From Epinephelus fuscoguttatus (Eukaryota > Chordata > Actinopteri > Perciformes > Serranidae): 64,000 bases of DNA. Below, in pieces: positions 23,690 through 35,233 of the stretch (the stretch's first letter is position 1; each line of letters starts with the position of its first letter). The stretch spans positions 29,540,632 through 29,604,631 of the forward strand of contig NC_064765.1 in assembly GCF_011397635.1 (NCBI RefSeq), given 5' to 3'. The notes below the pieces were generated by a model. That model was not told the DNA's origin, did no database searches, and saw nothing but the letters and a program-made list of their open reading frames with translations. The translations under genes were made by a program, and so were the position numbers.

Positions 23690-24790
23690 CTAATGTTTTT
23701 TTCAACCTGGGCCCTATTTTCCGATCTACTTTTAGGATGTTTAATATTTGACATTTCTCCAGAACGAAGCTAGGGCTGACCTGCCTGCAGCCCGTGAGCG
23801 TGCGCTATATTAAATAATAGGGCACTGGGACGGCGTCAAACAACGTCAAAATACGTCCACTAAAAGTGCTTTTTTTCACACAGATAGGCTCAGATTGTTA
23901 GTATAATTATCCAACAACATAACAGAAAGGAGAAATGAACGTCTGTGTTTGCCTTTAGCTGGATTCAGACATGTTTCTCTGCCTGTTGCAATTTTAGTAT
24001 ATGTGCTACCAAAGTAACACTGCTCCCTCTCTCTCTCCTCGTCCGCTCTTCAATTTCAATGAGCTCTGCATCCGTGTACGTCCGTGTACTCTGTGGTCAA
24101 ATAAATACGGGCGGTCATCAAATTCAAATAGCTCATCCAGATCCAGTTGGTCAATATCGGGTAAAAAATTCAGCCATGACTACTCCAAACAGAGTAACTC
24201 CTTGCGTTTTTTTATGGTCACCCCAGCGGCAATTTCCTGCAACAACTCAAATCTCGCGAGACATGAGATTTCAGAGCCAGACGGTCACTCTCTGAGTGAG
24301 TGTTTTGACTTGCCACAACAAACATGTCTGAATTTTTACCCGATTTTGACCAACTGGATCTGGATGAGCCATATGAATTTGACGACGGCCTGTATTTATT
24401 TGAACAGTACACAGACGTACATGGATGCAGAGCACATGGATTTTAATAAACATTGGTGAGCTCTGATATGACTTCATTTAATTGTTTTGTCCTGTATTTC
24501 CTGCAAAATTCTTGTTAAACTTGTCGTCTCGCTAGCGTTAGCTTCGCCATCTCATATACCTGTGGGAGAGCTGTTCTCCGTGTTTTACCCGGTTGCTGGC
24601 TTGTCAGCAGTGTTTACTTGTTTCCGTCTTTCGTCCCCATTCTTGCCCCACTTAAAAATTAAAATATTATCGAGCAATTCTGTTTTTGACGAGGCAAAAA
24701 ATTTTTCTCGAGGGAGCATTTGCTTTAGGCTGCCATTTTGGGTGGTGACGTCACTGGAACCCAGTTGCAGCTCTTCCATGGTAGGAGTTA
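23690..24790. mobile_element. DNA-transposon remnant with head-to-head copies of a first exon
   Basis: The left part (ATGTTTTTTTCAACCTGGGC, then CCCTATTTTC) resembles the end of a known type of teleost DNA transposon. Two inverted arms of about 120 bases lie at 24056-24178 and 24325-24447. The right arm reads MSEFLPDFDQLDLDEPYEF then DDGLYLFEQY, an acidic start typical of a transposon-encoded protein. The left arm encodes a damaged version on the opposite strand. Right of the arms is CpG-containing sequence up to about 24790. No transposase domain is visible. Boundaries are approximate. Confidence 0.45.
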
Positions 24791-25690
24791 ATCCCAGGGT
24801 CAGTGTCACTGGTGAGGATGCCGCCAGACTTGCTGTAACAGGTCGCAGTGGGAAAACTCTGGAAACTGATGACTGTACTGTAAACTTTCTGACAAGCTTC
24901 CATTGCACTGCAGCATTTAAATGAACCCACCGCACTGGGTCTCGGCAAAAAAATGTATTCAGAGCTGAAGGAACAGCGAACAAATATTTCCATAATTGCA
25001 TTCTAAGCAGTTGTTTAAACTCTATTAAGTTGTGGTTTGAAGAGGGATTGTGGCAGGCAAATGTCAAATGAAGGTTTCCTCAACAGCTTTTAGCACTGAT
25101 GAACTGCTGAGGCTCAGCTACTTGAAATTCTTGTCTTTCACAGAATTTTCATTCCCGTCACAGTTTGGTTTTTACTCATAATTTATTAATATCTTCATAA
25201 TTCTACAATGAACACATTGCTCCCACAAACGAGGCAATCGTGTGCTGAAAATCTCACCATTACAATTAAATTCCTGAAAAGATTTTTATCTGAAGGGAGA
25301 AGAAACTGCAGGGTTAAGTGGGTATCTGTCCAAATTGAGTTCAGCAATGAATGAAGAGGACAAACCTAAATTATTCATATGCTGACTACCTTTTCATTAA
25401 TCTCAGAGGACTGGGAAGTGCTTCACCTCTGCAGGAGTTAATAATAGCTCCTTTAAAGAAGTAAAAGGATGGAAGAGAGTCCAAACTGCTGAGACTCGGA
25501 GTAGTCAGTGAGTACCCTTAACCTTAAGGTAGTGGACATGCTGGTGTGTTGCATCGTGACAAAATCGATGTCTGTGGTGACTGGAGTGTTTCTGTTTGTC
25601 TGTGTTTCAGGCTCAAGATTCTCACATTTACATTTCAACAAATTTGTTGTCATCATTGAATTCCATAGCACATATATTTTATGGTCAGAC
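24791..25690. other. intergenic, no gene seen
   Basis: No recognised repeat or exon. Open frames on both strands overlap each other without family resemblance. Confidence 0.4.
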
Positions 25691-25760
25691 TTTCTTCCTT
25701 TGCCTCTCATCTAGAATTCATCATCAAAGATGAATTCTAGATGAGAGGCAAAGGAAGAAA
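25691..25760. repeat. perfect 32-bp inverted repeat with 6-base loop
   Basis: The left arm at 25691-25722 and the right arm at 25729-25760 are exact reverse complements over all 32 positions, with ATCAAA between them. Each arm holds GAATTC and the TCTAGA-like core. A transcript across it would form a stable hairpin, but nothing shows that one is made. It could also be an inverted template-switch event or an assembly artefact. Confidence 0.95.
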
Positions 25761-27889
25761 TACATCACATATAGAACAACTGTATCACTGAGTTCAGTCT
25801 TGTCATCCACCCCGTCGTCTGCCCCCATGTTTGCTGTCACCCCTCAGTCTCCACTGTCAGCTACAAGCTCGAAAAATAACATTAAAAACAGTTGTTTATG
25901 TCAGTTTATGGGTATATGTTACAAGACATGTTCTTTTGAAGCATCTAAGGAAATGCATTTGCAATTCATGTTGTGGGACTGCATTTCCCCGATCTTTGAT
26001 GCAAGTGTGAAAAGTCCTGAAAAGCTAAAGGAACGTATCCACTTCTGTAGGAAAAACAGTCTGCGATGCTTAGCTGGCATGATCACGTTAACCTCTCCAC
26101 TCCCTGGGAAACCTACGCTGTGATTATAGAATCAATGCTTATAATCAATGTGTGCTTGCAGCATTGCATCCTTAGTAAAATCCTTTTTCCCAAACCACTG
26201 AGGTTCCTCTTATCATTTGATGTTCAAAGTTATTTTGCAGCTGTCCTCCCCTCAATTCTGAACATCTCTCTGTCCCTGCATTTTCTGAGCTGTCTCTTGC
26301 GGCTAACACCCACTCTGGCTGAGAATTGATAACGGCTTGAGGATTAACTTCAGAGACGTACCGCATGTGCTGGGAGTCCCCATGTCCCTCAGCTAAAGCA
26401 TGAAGTCAATAAAGGACAATGCTTTGTCCCCCCAGATAAAGCTGCATGTCAAAGACGCACAGCTTTGTGGCATATAAAGCTGAGAAAAAAACAAAGCCTG
26501 CAATAATAGTTAACTGCTGGAACCATTTGGACCCTTAGGCTACTCAATTCAACACACACACACTGATTTTGCCTTTACGGCCATACTTGTTTTTGTGTGA
26601 ATAAATTAATTGATAATTAATAGTTTTATTTTCATGTCTGGCCGTTTACATGACCCCTCCTACATGGACACATTAATCAACAACAAACCAAATATTCTGA
26701 TATCTAAAAACAACAGCATCTAACAGCGCAATATATTGATATGAACACAACATTCCAGGACACACTTAACAATAGAAATTAAATAAATATAAATATGTGT
26801 GCAAAACAAAATCCACATATTCATAATTTTATATCAATTTAAACATTGTACAACTGATTTGGTTAAAACATAACCTAAATATAGCTAGAAATTATTCTTA
26901 TATTTCTTATGCAATGATTGAAAAAAATAGTAAAAACAAAAAGTGTCATACACAATTCTGATCAGTCAATTGATGTATTTGTCACATAAAATGGTGTAAG
27001 ATGCACTTCTAGCCAAATGTAATCAGTTCCTTCAATTTGGGGATAACAAATACTATGCAATAATGAATATATGTGGATGTGAGCAGGCCAGTCAGTAGAA
27101 AATATAGGCAGGGGGACAACATTTTCCAAAGTGGGCCCCTCATCCACACGCATCGCTGTGTTAAAGCCTTGTATTCTGAAAAGCGGAGTCACATGTGTGC
27201 CCTGGGCTGAAAAAAAAATTACCATCCATTGAATGATTAGACAAAAGTCAAATCGAACACCGACTGAATCAGAACATCAAATCAGGAGTGAACAAATAGG
27301 CCCATTTTTTTCTTTACTTATTCATATAATCTTGAGGCTACTTTAATCATATATTGGTCAAATTGTGTGCAGAACTGAAATATTGTAGAGTATATGGTTG
27401 TCAGCTGTCAATATTCCAGTCAAACCCAAGTTATGGAATTTAAAGACTGTTCAGGGACCCCAGTATGCAGAAATATTTAAATACACAGTTTTTAAAAAAG
27501 GCAATGTTCCTTTTTTTCCCCGCCAAAATTTAGTGTAACTTTGGAGCATTATTTGGCCCCTTGCTGACAAGGTAGCATGATATGGTTGGCACCAATGGAT
27601 GCCTCATGTCCTCTAGTTTAATTAATATGATACCTGTGTCTACAACGTCTTTACTGTAGCTTTAAAACTGAGCCAGATACAGCAAGTTTTATTACCAAAT
27701 TAGTTTGCTTCACCTCTCACCTTCAGCTTCGTCTGCCACTCCTGCATACCTGCTGCCTCTTCTGCTTCTTAGGTTGGTCATGTTGGTCATAGTTTCCTAA
27801 ATTTATCATTATGAAAATAATGTGGGTTGCACATATGTTACTTAGTGGCTTTGTAATAAGCTTCTGCCACCGGTGCCCAAAATTTCGCA
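25761..27889. other. intergenic, no gene seen
   Basis: A 107-codon frame at 25800-26123 (cysteine- and serine-containing) is open but unrecognised, and lacks clear splice or promoter context. From about 26560 to 27540 the sequence is strongly AT-rich. Confidence 0.4.
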
Positions 27890-28011
27890 GAAAAAATCTG
27901 CTTTACGGCAGAAAACGCATCATGTATTGCGAAATTGGTCAGTCAGCCAATCAGGGACTGGAGCGGGTCCTTATGAGGAGTTGGGCATGAGATAGTTGAG
28001 TCAAGAGCACA

Positions 28012-28233
28012 ATGGCAGACGGACAAAGTTTGGAGATAAGTGAAAAACGGCCTCCCAAAAGAAAAGGAGCTCATATGTCTGAGGAGGCAAAGAAGAGCAA
28101 AAAGGAGAGTGATAAAAGAAGAGGAAAAACAAGAGTAAACCTCAGTCAGGCGTTCAAGAGATGGAGGGAGCTCCGTGACCAAAGAGGCTTCAAAACCGAT
28201 GTCCAGCTAGCTTTCTTTCTAATGGATCAGTAA
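28012..28233 (+). CDS. transposon-type N-terminal coding exon with splice donor
   Basis: A 73-codon frame starting MADGQSLEISEKRPPKRKGA is rich in Lys/Arg and Glu. It continues through VNLSQAFKRWRELRDQRGF and TDVQLAFFLMD. The R/V-N-x-x-x-A-F-x-R-W-R-x-L-x-x-x-x-G-F-x-T-D-x-x-L-A-x-F-L pattern is, from memory, shared by many teleost and invertebrate proteins linked to DNA transposons and their host-domesticated relatives. Near the end, GATCA is followed by a consensus donor GTAAGT at 28230, so the true exon probably ends at 28229 and the in-frame TAA at 28231 would be intronic. No following exon was found nearby, so this is more likely a fragment than a working gene. It may be a DNA-binding or regulatory N terminus. 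Confidence 0.45.
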   Translation: MADGQSLEISEKRPPKRKGAHMSEEAKKSKKESDKRRGKTRVNLSQAFKRWRELRDQRGFKTDVQLAFFLMDQ

Positions 28234-28614
28234 GTAACACGGCTAAATGTTAGCTAGACGAGAGAGGACTGTACTGTACTGGCTGCCAGTTCATTCCTAT
28301 CTGGCCAGCATCGTAAATTGCCGCAACCAGGGACCGGGTAGCGAGTGTTGGTCGGCTGACATCCTCGTTGCCATTCTACGGCAGCCCTCGGACAGTGATA
28401 CACCCCTCCCTTCCTCTGTTCTCTTCTCACGGAGGCAGCTATCGACGGACATCGCCCAGCTAAGTTACGCCCAGCTAAGTGAACACTGAACTTTGTTTCC
28501 CATTCAATTTGGGAAAAACTCACCAGCAAATCTCATTTCTTAGGGAAAGATCTCCACCCTAATATTTCTCACTTCTCTCATCAATACCAAGTGGAAGATT
28601 TAAGGGGTAGAAAT
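28234..28614. other. GC-richer non-coding stretch after the transposon exon
   Basis: Open frames on both strands, but no family. It may be the intron or body of the same transposon fragment. Confidence 0.35.
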
Positions 28615-29075
28615 GGGACTGGGCATTGGTGGTTAAAGGTCAAGATCACTGGGACCTGAAAGTACACCTTTGGTTAAAACTCCATTCACTAATTATGACA
28701 AAATTTCACACAGATGTCTATTAAAATGAAATGATGAAGTGATGACATTTTATATCTAAAACTCAAAGGTCAACTTCACTGTGACATCATAATGTTCTGC
28801 AAAAACACCTCTGACTTTTATTCAACGTCATAACGCAGGAACAAGAGGACAGACATTTGGTCAGATACTGAATTTGTGACACTAATCTTAGGTGTCCACC
28901 TTAAAGCTGTGGTGACTGCATAAATCTTCTGTGCTGCATGAAGAATCAACATTTAGAATTTGTAGCTTCTCTGCGGCAACATCCATATTAGAAGCACAGT
29001 CATGGCTACATGCGAGTCTGGACAGACATGGATGTAAACTGCAACTTGACTTGTTAACGGAGGCATCCATCTATG
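28615..29075 (+). repeat. medium-length interspersed repeat, copy B
   Basis: It shares with copy A (17640-18315), in the same order, AAAGGTCAA, GTGACATCATAATGTTCTGC, GACATTTGGTCAGA, GACACTAATCTTA, CATGGATGTAAACTGCAAC and TTGTTAACGGAGGCAT. It is followed by a run of about 18 T. Confidence 0.7.
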
Positions 29076-32000
29076 AGGCGGTAGTTCTATTTTTTTTTTT
29101 TTTTTTTTGCTCATAATTACAGTCTGAACATGTATGATTAACGTGGCATTATAGCTTATGAGTATGGGGATATTTGCAATTTTCAGACACTGAAAAGCAG
29201 AGGAGTAGCATGTAGAATGTGCCTGTTGTTCGATCTGTAGCAGTGCAGAAATGATCCTATTAACGTGTATTTATCTCAGAGCAGCCATTGTTCCTGAAAC
29301 GTTACCGACGATGTGGATTAGAGGCATGAACATGAAAGTCACCTTCTAAGCATTCTGCAGCACCCCATTTCTGAACAGGCATTCACATCATGTAATTACA
29401 CACGATTATAGTTGTAGTATCTCTCCTTAGGCTGCATATTTCAGAAGCTACAGCTGATGCGTCCCTATCAGTGGATGTCCCAGTGACCTTGACATGAACA
29501 GATCAGGTGTTTGCTTCATTGGTCATAGAACAACAGTACACTCTTTCTTTCGTCCTCCCTGGCTCTTGAATACATGGTGAGACTACACTGAACAAGAGGA
29601 ATGTTAGATGAGGATACATAACTCTTTTACCTGCTGTTTTTCGTAAATGGTGAATGTCTACTGTCATTGCTCCCAGTGGTGAAAAAAAAACACCTTGCTG
29701 AATAATTTAGGACACTTTGTGTCAGACTGTGTCTCCATTCATCATCCAATATGACAGTCTCAGTCTCTGCCACACAAGTATCTTTTTTCTGTACTTAAGA
29801 GACAGATCACATAAAACAGGGAAAGCAGAAACTGCAATGATGAATTCATCCACTTTGTTTTTATCCTGTGAGGGAAAAAAATGGCAGGTATTCTCTGCAG
29901 ATGTCAGTCAAAGAAATCCATATTATGTTTCTTGGTTGTTGGTACAGATGCCAGGAATTTGATTGGAGCTAACCTGAGCTCTTTGGACAGCGGAAATGCT
30001 CAGCTTCACACAATCGTCCACGTTTTTAGTGAGTGGCTTGACAATGATGACAAAGTTCACCAAACTTTTAATGCATTTAAAGTGAAAACAAAGACATATG
30101 AAAGTATGCATTGGTGAAAATTAAGGGGGCGGGGGCTGCTGAGTGGGTGGGTGGGGTATTCAGTATTTACATTCAGTATTTACATGTGCATTTGTCCCCC
30201 ACAGCAAAACCTGAAAGTAGCAGAGGACTTTCATGTTGACGAAAAGACATTCCCACCTTAAATTGATGCAGGAAAGGTGAGTCACCAGATTGCAGGGAAT
30301 TAAGTGTTTGACCTTCAAAATTACCCCCCACCCCCCCATTTCATGTGTTCCCCTAAAAGCACCTAACTGCTGCATGGTTTGACCTAACTGAGTGACAGAG
30401 CTCTGTAACACAATTACTGCCAGTCTTTTAAACTGCTAAGAATAGGAATATCATCGTCATCATTTATTATGATTTGTCGCTCGTTAAATCACTCATTCTT
30501 CACATCCTGGGCTCGATGTGACGAATGCATCAAAACTACAAAGCTGCCAGGTTTTGATGGGGAACAGGAGGACGCCCAACTTCCTCCACCATATAAGCAA
30601 AAAAGACGTGGAGGCTCTATGCACACAAATGGCATGACAAATGCTGATGACTAATGACTAAACAGCCTCATAGACCTGCACCACCTGCTTACCAAGCGAG
30701 GCTCACTGATGCCAAGACCACAATGAGTTCCTACTTGAGGGTAGAAATGATTTTAACCGACACCCTGTTGTTAGTCAGTAGATATCAGCCTCATCTGCAG
30801 AGGACAAATGTCATTGATCATTTTCACTGTGTGTACCAAGAAATAAGTGACCCAAGTCTTAATCATTTATTCATTCATGAAATCAAATGAATTAATGGTC
30901 ACTCACAAAGAGTGGATTGCAGCTGCTGATAGCACTAAGAATTGCACACCACTTGCAACAAGCACAAACACGCTCATGAAGTTTTGAGTGCAACTGGCCT
31001 TGTTTTCTGCATCTGAGTGCAGTTATCATGTGGCAAAGTATGAATATTGCCTTTGCATGAGGAACACGGTAGATATATCAATGGCAGAGAGAAAAAGAAA
31101 ACTGACACACAGCCGCTACAGGTCCTGATCAACAAGGTGCAGAGGCATTCCTAACAACTTCGGGCAAGGAATTGCAATGTCACAGTAGTGGCGCCGCTAA
31201 GCGTGGTGCATGCGGTGCAATGGCCACTCTGACGCAGTTGCAGAAATAATGAGGTTCAGGTGCTCCTTACCCTCTGTGCAGAGGACGAGATCAGCTGCCA
31301 TAGAGTAGGGACGGTAAATGATTGTTATTGTATATAAAGCGCTGCGACACTTATGTTGTGCACTTATGCTAATATTTTCACCATGAACTTTATAAGGTGA
31401 TGATGACATGCCAGTGGAGTGTTACTGCTTGTTGTTCTGCTTGCAGGATGCAGGATTAAAAGCCTACACACTGCAAACTGCATCTCTACTGAAGACGATT
31501 ACTTGTTTGGCTAATTCAGTTTGATGATTCTTTAGAGTGACCCAAATGTGTGTTCATTTAATTTATAACTCAAATCTAAGATGCTCTACTGTTTGTTAAA
31601 TCTTATTTTGCAGCAACCACGTGAAAATGGCTTAATTTTACACGCTTGACTTAAAATCTCCTCTAAATTTCTCATTTATTATCGCGCATGATATCTGTGA
31701 CTCAAAAAGTGAGCAAGCTGATAAGGAGGATATGTGTAAATGCTGCATGGTGCATTTTAAGAGCAAATTAAAAAAAGTTTTTCTCTCTGTCTCTCTTACT
31801 TCATAATCAAATTGAGGGACAAAATGAACATATTTAATCCCTCCATTTCACAGTGCTCAGAAAAACAACTCCAGAGATTAGCTGTTACAGTGTGACACCA
31901 CTTGGTGTTAGCCATATGCAAATTCATGTTCCCTCTAATTCAATAGTAAATCACGCCCACACAGAATAGGAGAGAATACTGCCGGACCGGAGTGGGAAGT

Positions 32001-33540
32001 GAGCCTATCATTTGAGGAATCTCTTTCACCATCAGTGCTGGCTTTAAATACCTCTGTTTAATTGCTGTGTCATGACAGGATAATTACCACTGTCATTCCA
32101 ACCATTCAAAGGGACTAACAGGCCTGCAGACTACCTAACAATTTTTGCCTGTTAGCATGGTTATTCTGCAGGGAATTGTGGATGCTATTTGGCAGCAAAA
32201 TGACGTTAAAATGAAATGAACAAAAGAGTCCAGGTGGCATTTAAAGAATAGCGGGTATGAACATTGAAAGAGGGAGCGATGCGCTGCTTCAAAGCTTCTT
32301 GATTCCAGCTTTGGTTGTTCATTTGTGCTAATGTACTCCTCACACCTTGCAAGACCACAGCAACACCATCCATGTGCCAGACGTTTAATGGCTTTAACAC
32401 ACTGGGAGTGACTGCATTCAGATCATAACACTAGCCTACTGTGCATCTGTAAGGGAACATTTCACAGCTATCATGATAGTTGCCATATTGTAAAATTAAG
32501 TCAGTAATTGCTTGTAGTAAGTAATTCTTACTGAAGCCTCAGTTGTATTCTGTTGTCTCTGATTGATACACTGATGCACTTGTCACGGCGCTTTGTTGTA
32601 AACCTCTGCACACATTTTAAATGCAGCGTGTAAAAGCTGCATTTTAAACGGGATTGCTTAGGCACTGTGAAATTCTGCATGAGCTCATATCACCATCAGC
32701 TGTTCTGAGTGGTGCTTTCACATGGCTAATAACACCCAGATATGCAGAGACAAAAGCATGCAGGGTGCCCAGTTTGATGGGGAAAGAGCTAAAAAAAACC
32801 AAAAAACAAAAAAAACATGCAATAGCAAAAGCAAGGTAAACTGTTGTCAGATTCGCATGCACTGAAGGAATCAGCATGGTTCACAGGATTCTTGGCTGGC
32901 TTAGATTTCATGCTCCTCTGCCTAGCTGAAGCGGTCAGCTGAGCAGGATTAATTTCAGGTCCTAATAGGAGAGCGTTGAACAGTCATAGAAAAACCACCA
33001 TTGATAGATAGTGTTTGTGCTTTGCAATGCAGCGTGGAAACAAAAGGTGATCGATAATTATGTAGTCAATAGTGTTTAAGATCAATATCCACCTACAAAA
33101 AGGACATAAATTGTTACACAGCATTGCTTTTTTTTCCTTTGTCACAAGGATAATTCATTAAAACAAGTCTATAATCAGTTCCTCAGGGAATGAAAGGCCA
33201 TGTGTTAGCTCTGTGTGTAATTATTAGAATCTTGAGTGACCCTCGGTTTCTCGGTATCCAGGTCTGTTTGCTTTCATTGTATTGATACATTAATGCTGAG
33301 GTGCATAGAAGCAATCATCCAGAAAAAGGGAGGCACTGTAAAATTGGTGTGGCAATATGCAAATAGGGCAGCAAAGACTATACTGCAAGAGTAAAATGTT
33401 TTTTAATGTCGTCACACAATTAATGCATCAGTCCTGTCCTCACTGATTTATTGATTGGGGAGTTTAAATTTGCAGAACACATTATGGTACACTAGGTAAC
33501 TTTGGCAAGCTGGAGAGTAACATCATTGCAGTCTGGTCAA
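29076..33540. other. intergenic, no gene seen
   Basis: AT-rich spacer with a long T run at 29090-29108 and C-rich tracts near 30326-30340. Short frames (for example 29717-29962 and 29881-30117) overlap in different phases and have no family resemblance. No repeat family was firmly recognised. Confidence 0.45.
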
Positions 33541-33725
33541 TCTAACCCAAAAAAAGGGCCAAACCCAGGAGGGATTTCAAAAGTAATGTTCTATAGTTTT
33601 TATTGGCCCTAATACCCTTCAGAATGAGATATTAAAAGTAAACCTTAATGGATTTAGTGGAACATGTTCTTTTTCAAGGTCAAAAGTAGAGTTTTAGTAT
33701 TTTACAGTGACATGGTCTGGGTGAA
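33541..33725 (+). repeat. left copy of an inverted repeat pair
   Basis: Shares CATAGTTTTTATTGG-like and TTAATGGATTTAGTGGAAC blocks, then TTCAAGGTCAAAAG and a TTTTACAGT-ACATGGT-TGGGTGAAAT end, with the reverse complement of 36471-36655. The pair brackets the LINE and Tc1 remnants between them. Similarity by eye is roughly 80%. Confidence 0.7.
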
Positions 33726-33799
33726 ATAGTGTTGTTAATACTACCATCAATTCCCAACCACCACCAGTTTCCAACCTTCCATGCACAACAGCCTTTGTC

Positions 33800-34410
33800 C
33801 GTGAAGGTGCAAAAATAAGCAGTTGCAGCTCCACACCTTAGGAGAGAGGCCAGCTTGGCTTTGCCCGTGACTGGAAATTGCTGGTGGATATCGGACGGCA
33901 GCTTGTGTTCCCTCCAGGGATCACCACCACCTTAAGACCTGACTTGCTGCTCTGGTCCCGTTCTCTAAAGAAGGTTTACATCATTGAGCTCACCGTACCC
34001 TGGGAAGGGTCAGTGGACAAGGCATATGAGCAAAAACACCTGCGCTATGCCGAACTAGCTGCTGAAGCTCAACATCGTTGCTGGAAAACAGAAGTCTGCC
34101 CAGTGGAGGTTGGGTGCAGAGGGTTTGTGGCAACATCTACCACCAAACTACTGAGGGACCTGGGAATCAGGGGCCAGAGCCAGCGCTCGGCCATCAAAGC
34201 TGCATCGGAGGCAGCAGAGAGAAGCAGCCAGGAAAGGAAGGATCCCTGCTGGTCTCCAAATAGCAATAATTAATCATAAATGATAATAAATAATCATGAA
34301 TAATTGGGCATGGGATGCAAGCTCAGGAAGGATCACCCTGTAGCTGGCCGCCTTTGGTGAGGGTGTATAGTGTGAATGGCCGAAGGCACCAAAGTGACAC
34401 TACTGAAGAT
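33800..34410 (+). mobile_element. retroelement remnant encoding a PD-(D/E)xK endonuclease-like C-terminal domain
   Basis: An open frame of about 131 codons (33878-34273, without a genuine ATG) reads LVDIGRQLVFP, then LRPDLLLWSRSLKKVYIIEL, TVPWEGSVDKAYEQKHLRYA and FVATSTTKLLRDLGIRG. The PD and E-L-T-V spacing fits the PD-(D/E)xK fold, like the restriction-type endonucleases of R2/NeSL-class LINEs. Very similar tails are common in fish and invertebrate reverse-transcriptase-linked predicted proteins, as I recall. The matching frame extends a few codons upstream (FARDWK), then is broken by a shift. A non-coding tail follows the stop (GGCCGAAGGCACC, CTACTGAAGATGCATCCC). No reverse transcriptase domain remains. 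Confidence 0.6.
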
Positions 34411-34762
34411 GCATCCCAAATTTACAACTTAATCGTAGCTTGTATGTGCTGTTCACCAATGAACTCTTGTATGTGCTTGCACAAAGGATTTTAATCATCT
34501 TGTCCTGTGTGTTTTGGAATCTGGAGGGTCTGTTTTGGGGGTCACTCTTGATAATAATTCATTTTTCTGAAGATATTCTAATATATTATACCTTTTATTG
34601 GGGCACTACCAGCCAACATGTAATTCTTTTTGACAAATTATCCACTTACAGTTTGTGCCACACTGCTGGTACGGGTGTATCCACGCCTAAACTGGGTATA
34701 AGTTCTTTTGTATAGGCGTATGTTTAGTATCTATAATATCATCAGCCATTTTAAGTTTGACA

Positions 34763-35233
34763 CATACACCGATCAGCCAAAACATTTAAACTCCTGACAG
34801 GTGACTTGAATAACATTGATCATCTTGTTACAATGCAATGTTCTGTTGAGAAACCTTGGCTCCTGACATTCATGTGGTTGCCACCAGACACGCTCCACCC
34901 ACCTAAACACCAGTGCAGACCAGGTACCCCCCCTTATGGCAGCGGCACTCCCCAGTAGCATTGGCCCCCCAGCAGGACAATGCACCATGGCACACCACAA
35001 AAACTGCTCAGGAGTGGCCCGAGGAACATGACAGAGACCTCAAGGCATTGACCTGGCCTCCAAATTCCCCAAATCCCAGTCTGATCAAGTGTTCAGGTGG
35101 GTGGAGCACATCAGGTAGTATTTACATGAATGCCAGGACCTAAGGTTTCCCAATGGAATATTGCACTGTAAGATGATCAGTGTTATTTACCTCACCCGCC
35201 AGTGATTTTAATGTTTTGGCTGATAGGTGTATG
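34763..35233 (+). mobile_element. Tc1/mariner transposon, internally deleted
   Basis: The ends are inverted repeats: CATACACCGATCAGCCAAAA at the left and its near-exact complement ending TTTTGGCTGATAGGTGTATG at the right. The interior keeps only the C-terminal third of a transposase: QQDNAPWHTTKTAQEW, then DLKALTWPPNSPNPSLI, where intact relatives have D-L-N-P-I-E. Full-length relatives are about 1.2-1.6 kb, so most of the middle is lost, and the frame is damaged. It cannot encode a working enzyme. Confidence 0.85.

Noticed and set aside
24585-25067. 160-codon minus-strand frame
   Set aside because: It lies partly in transposon debris, overlaps open frames in two other phases and shows no domain.
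25800-26123. 107-codon plus-strand frame
   Set aside because: No recognised family, promoter or splice context; kept only as a note.
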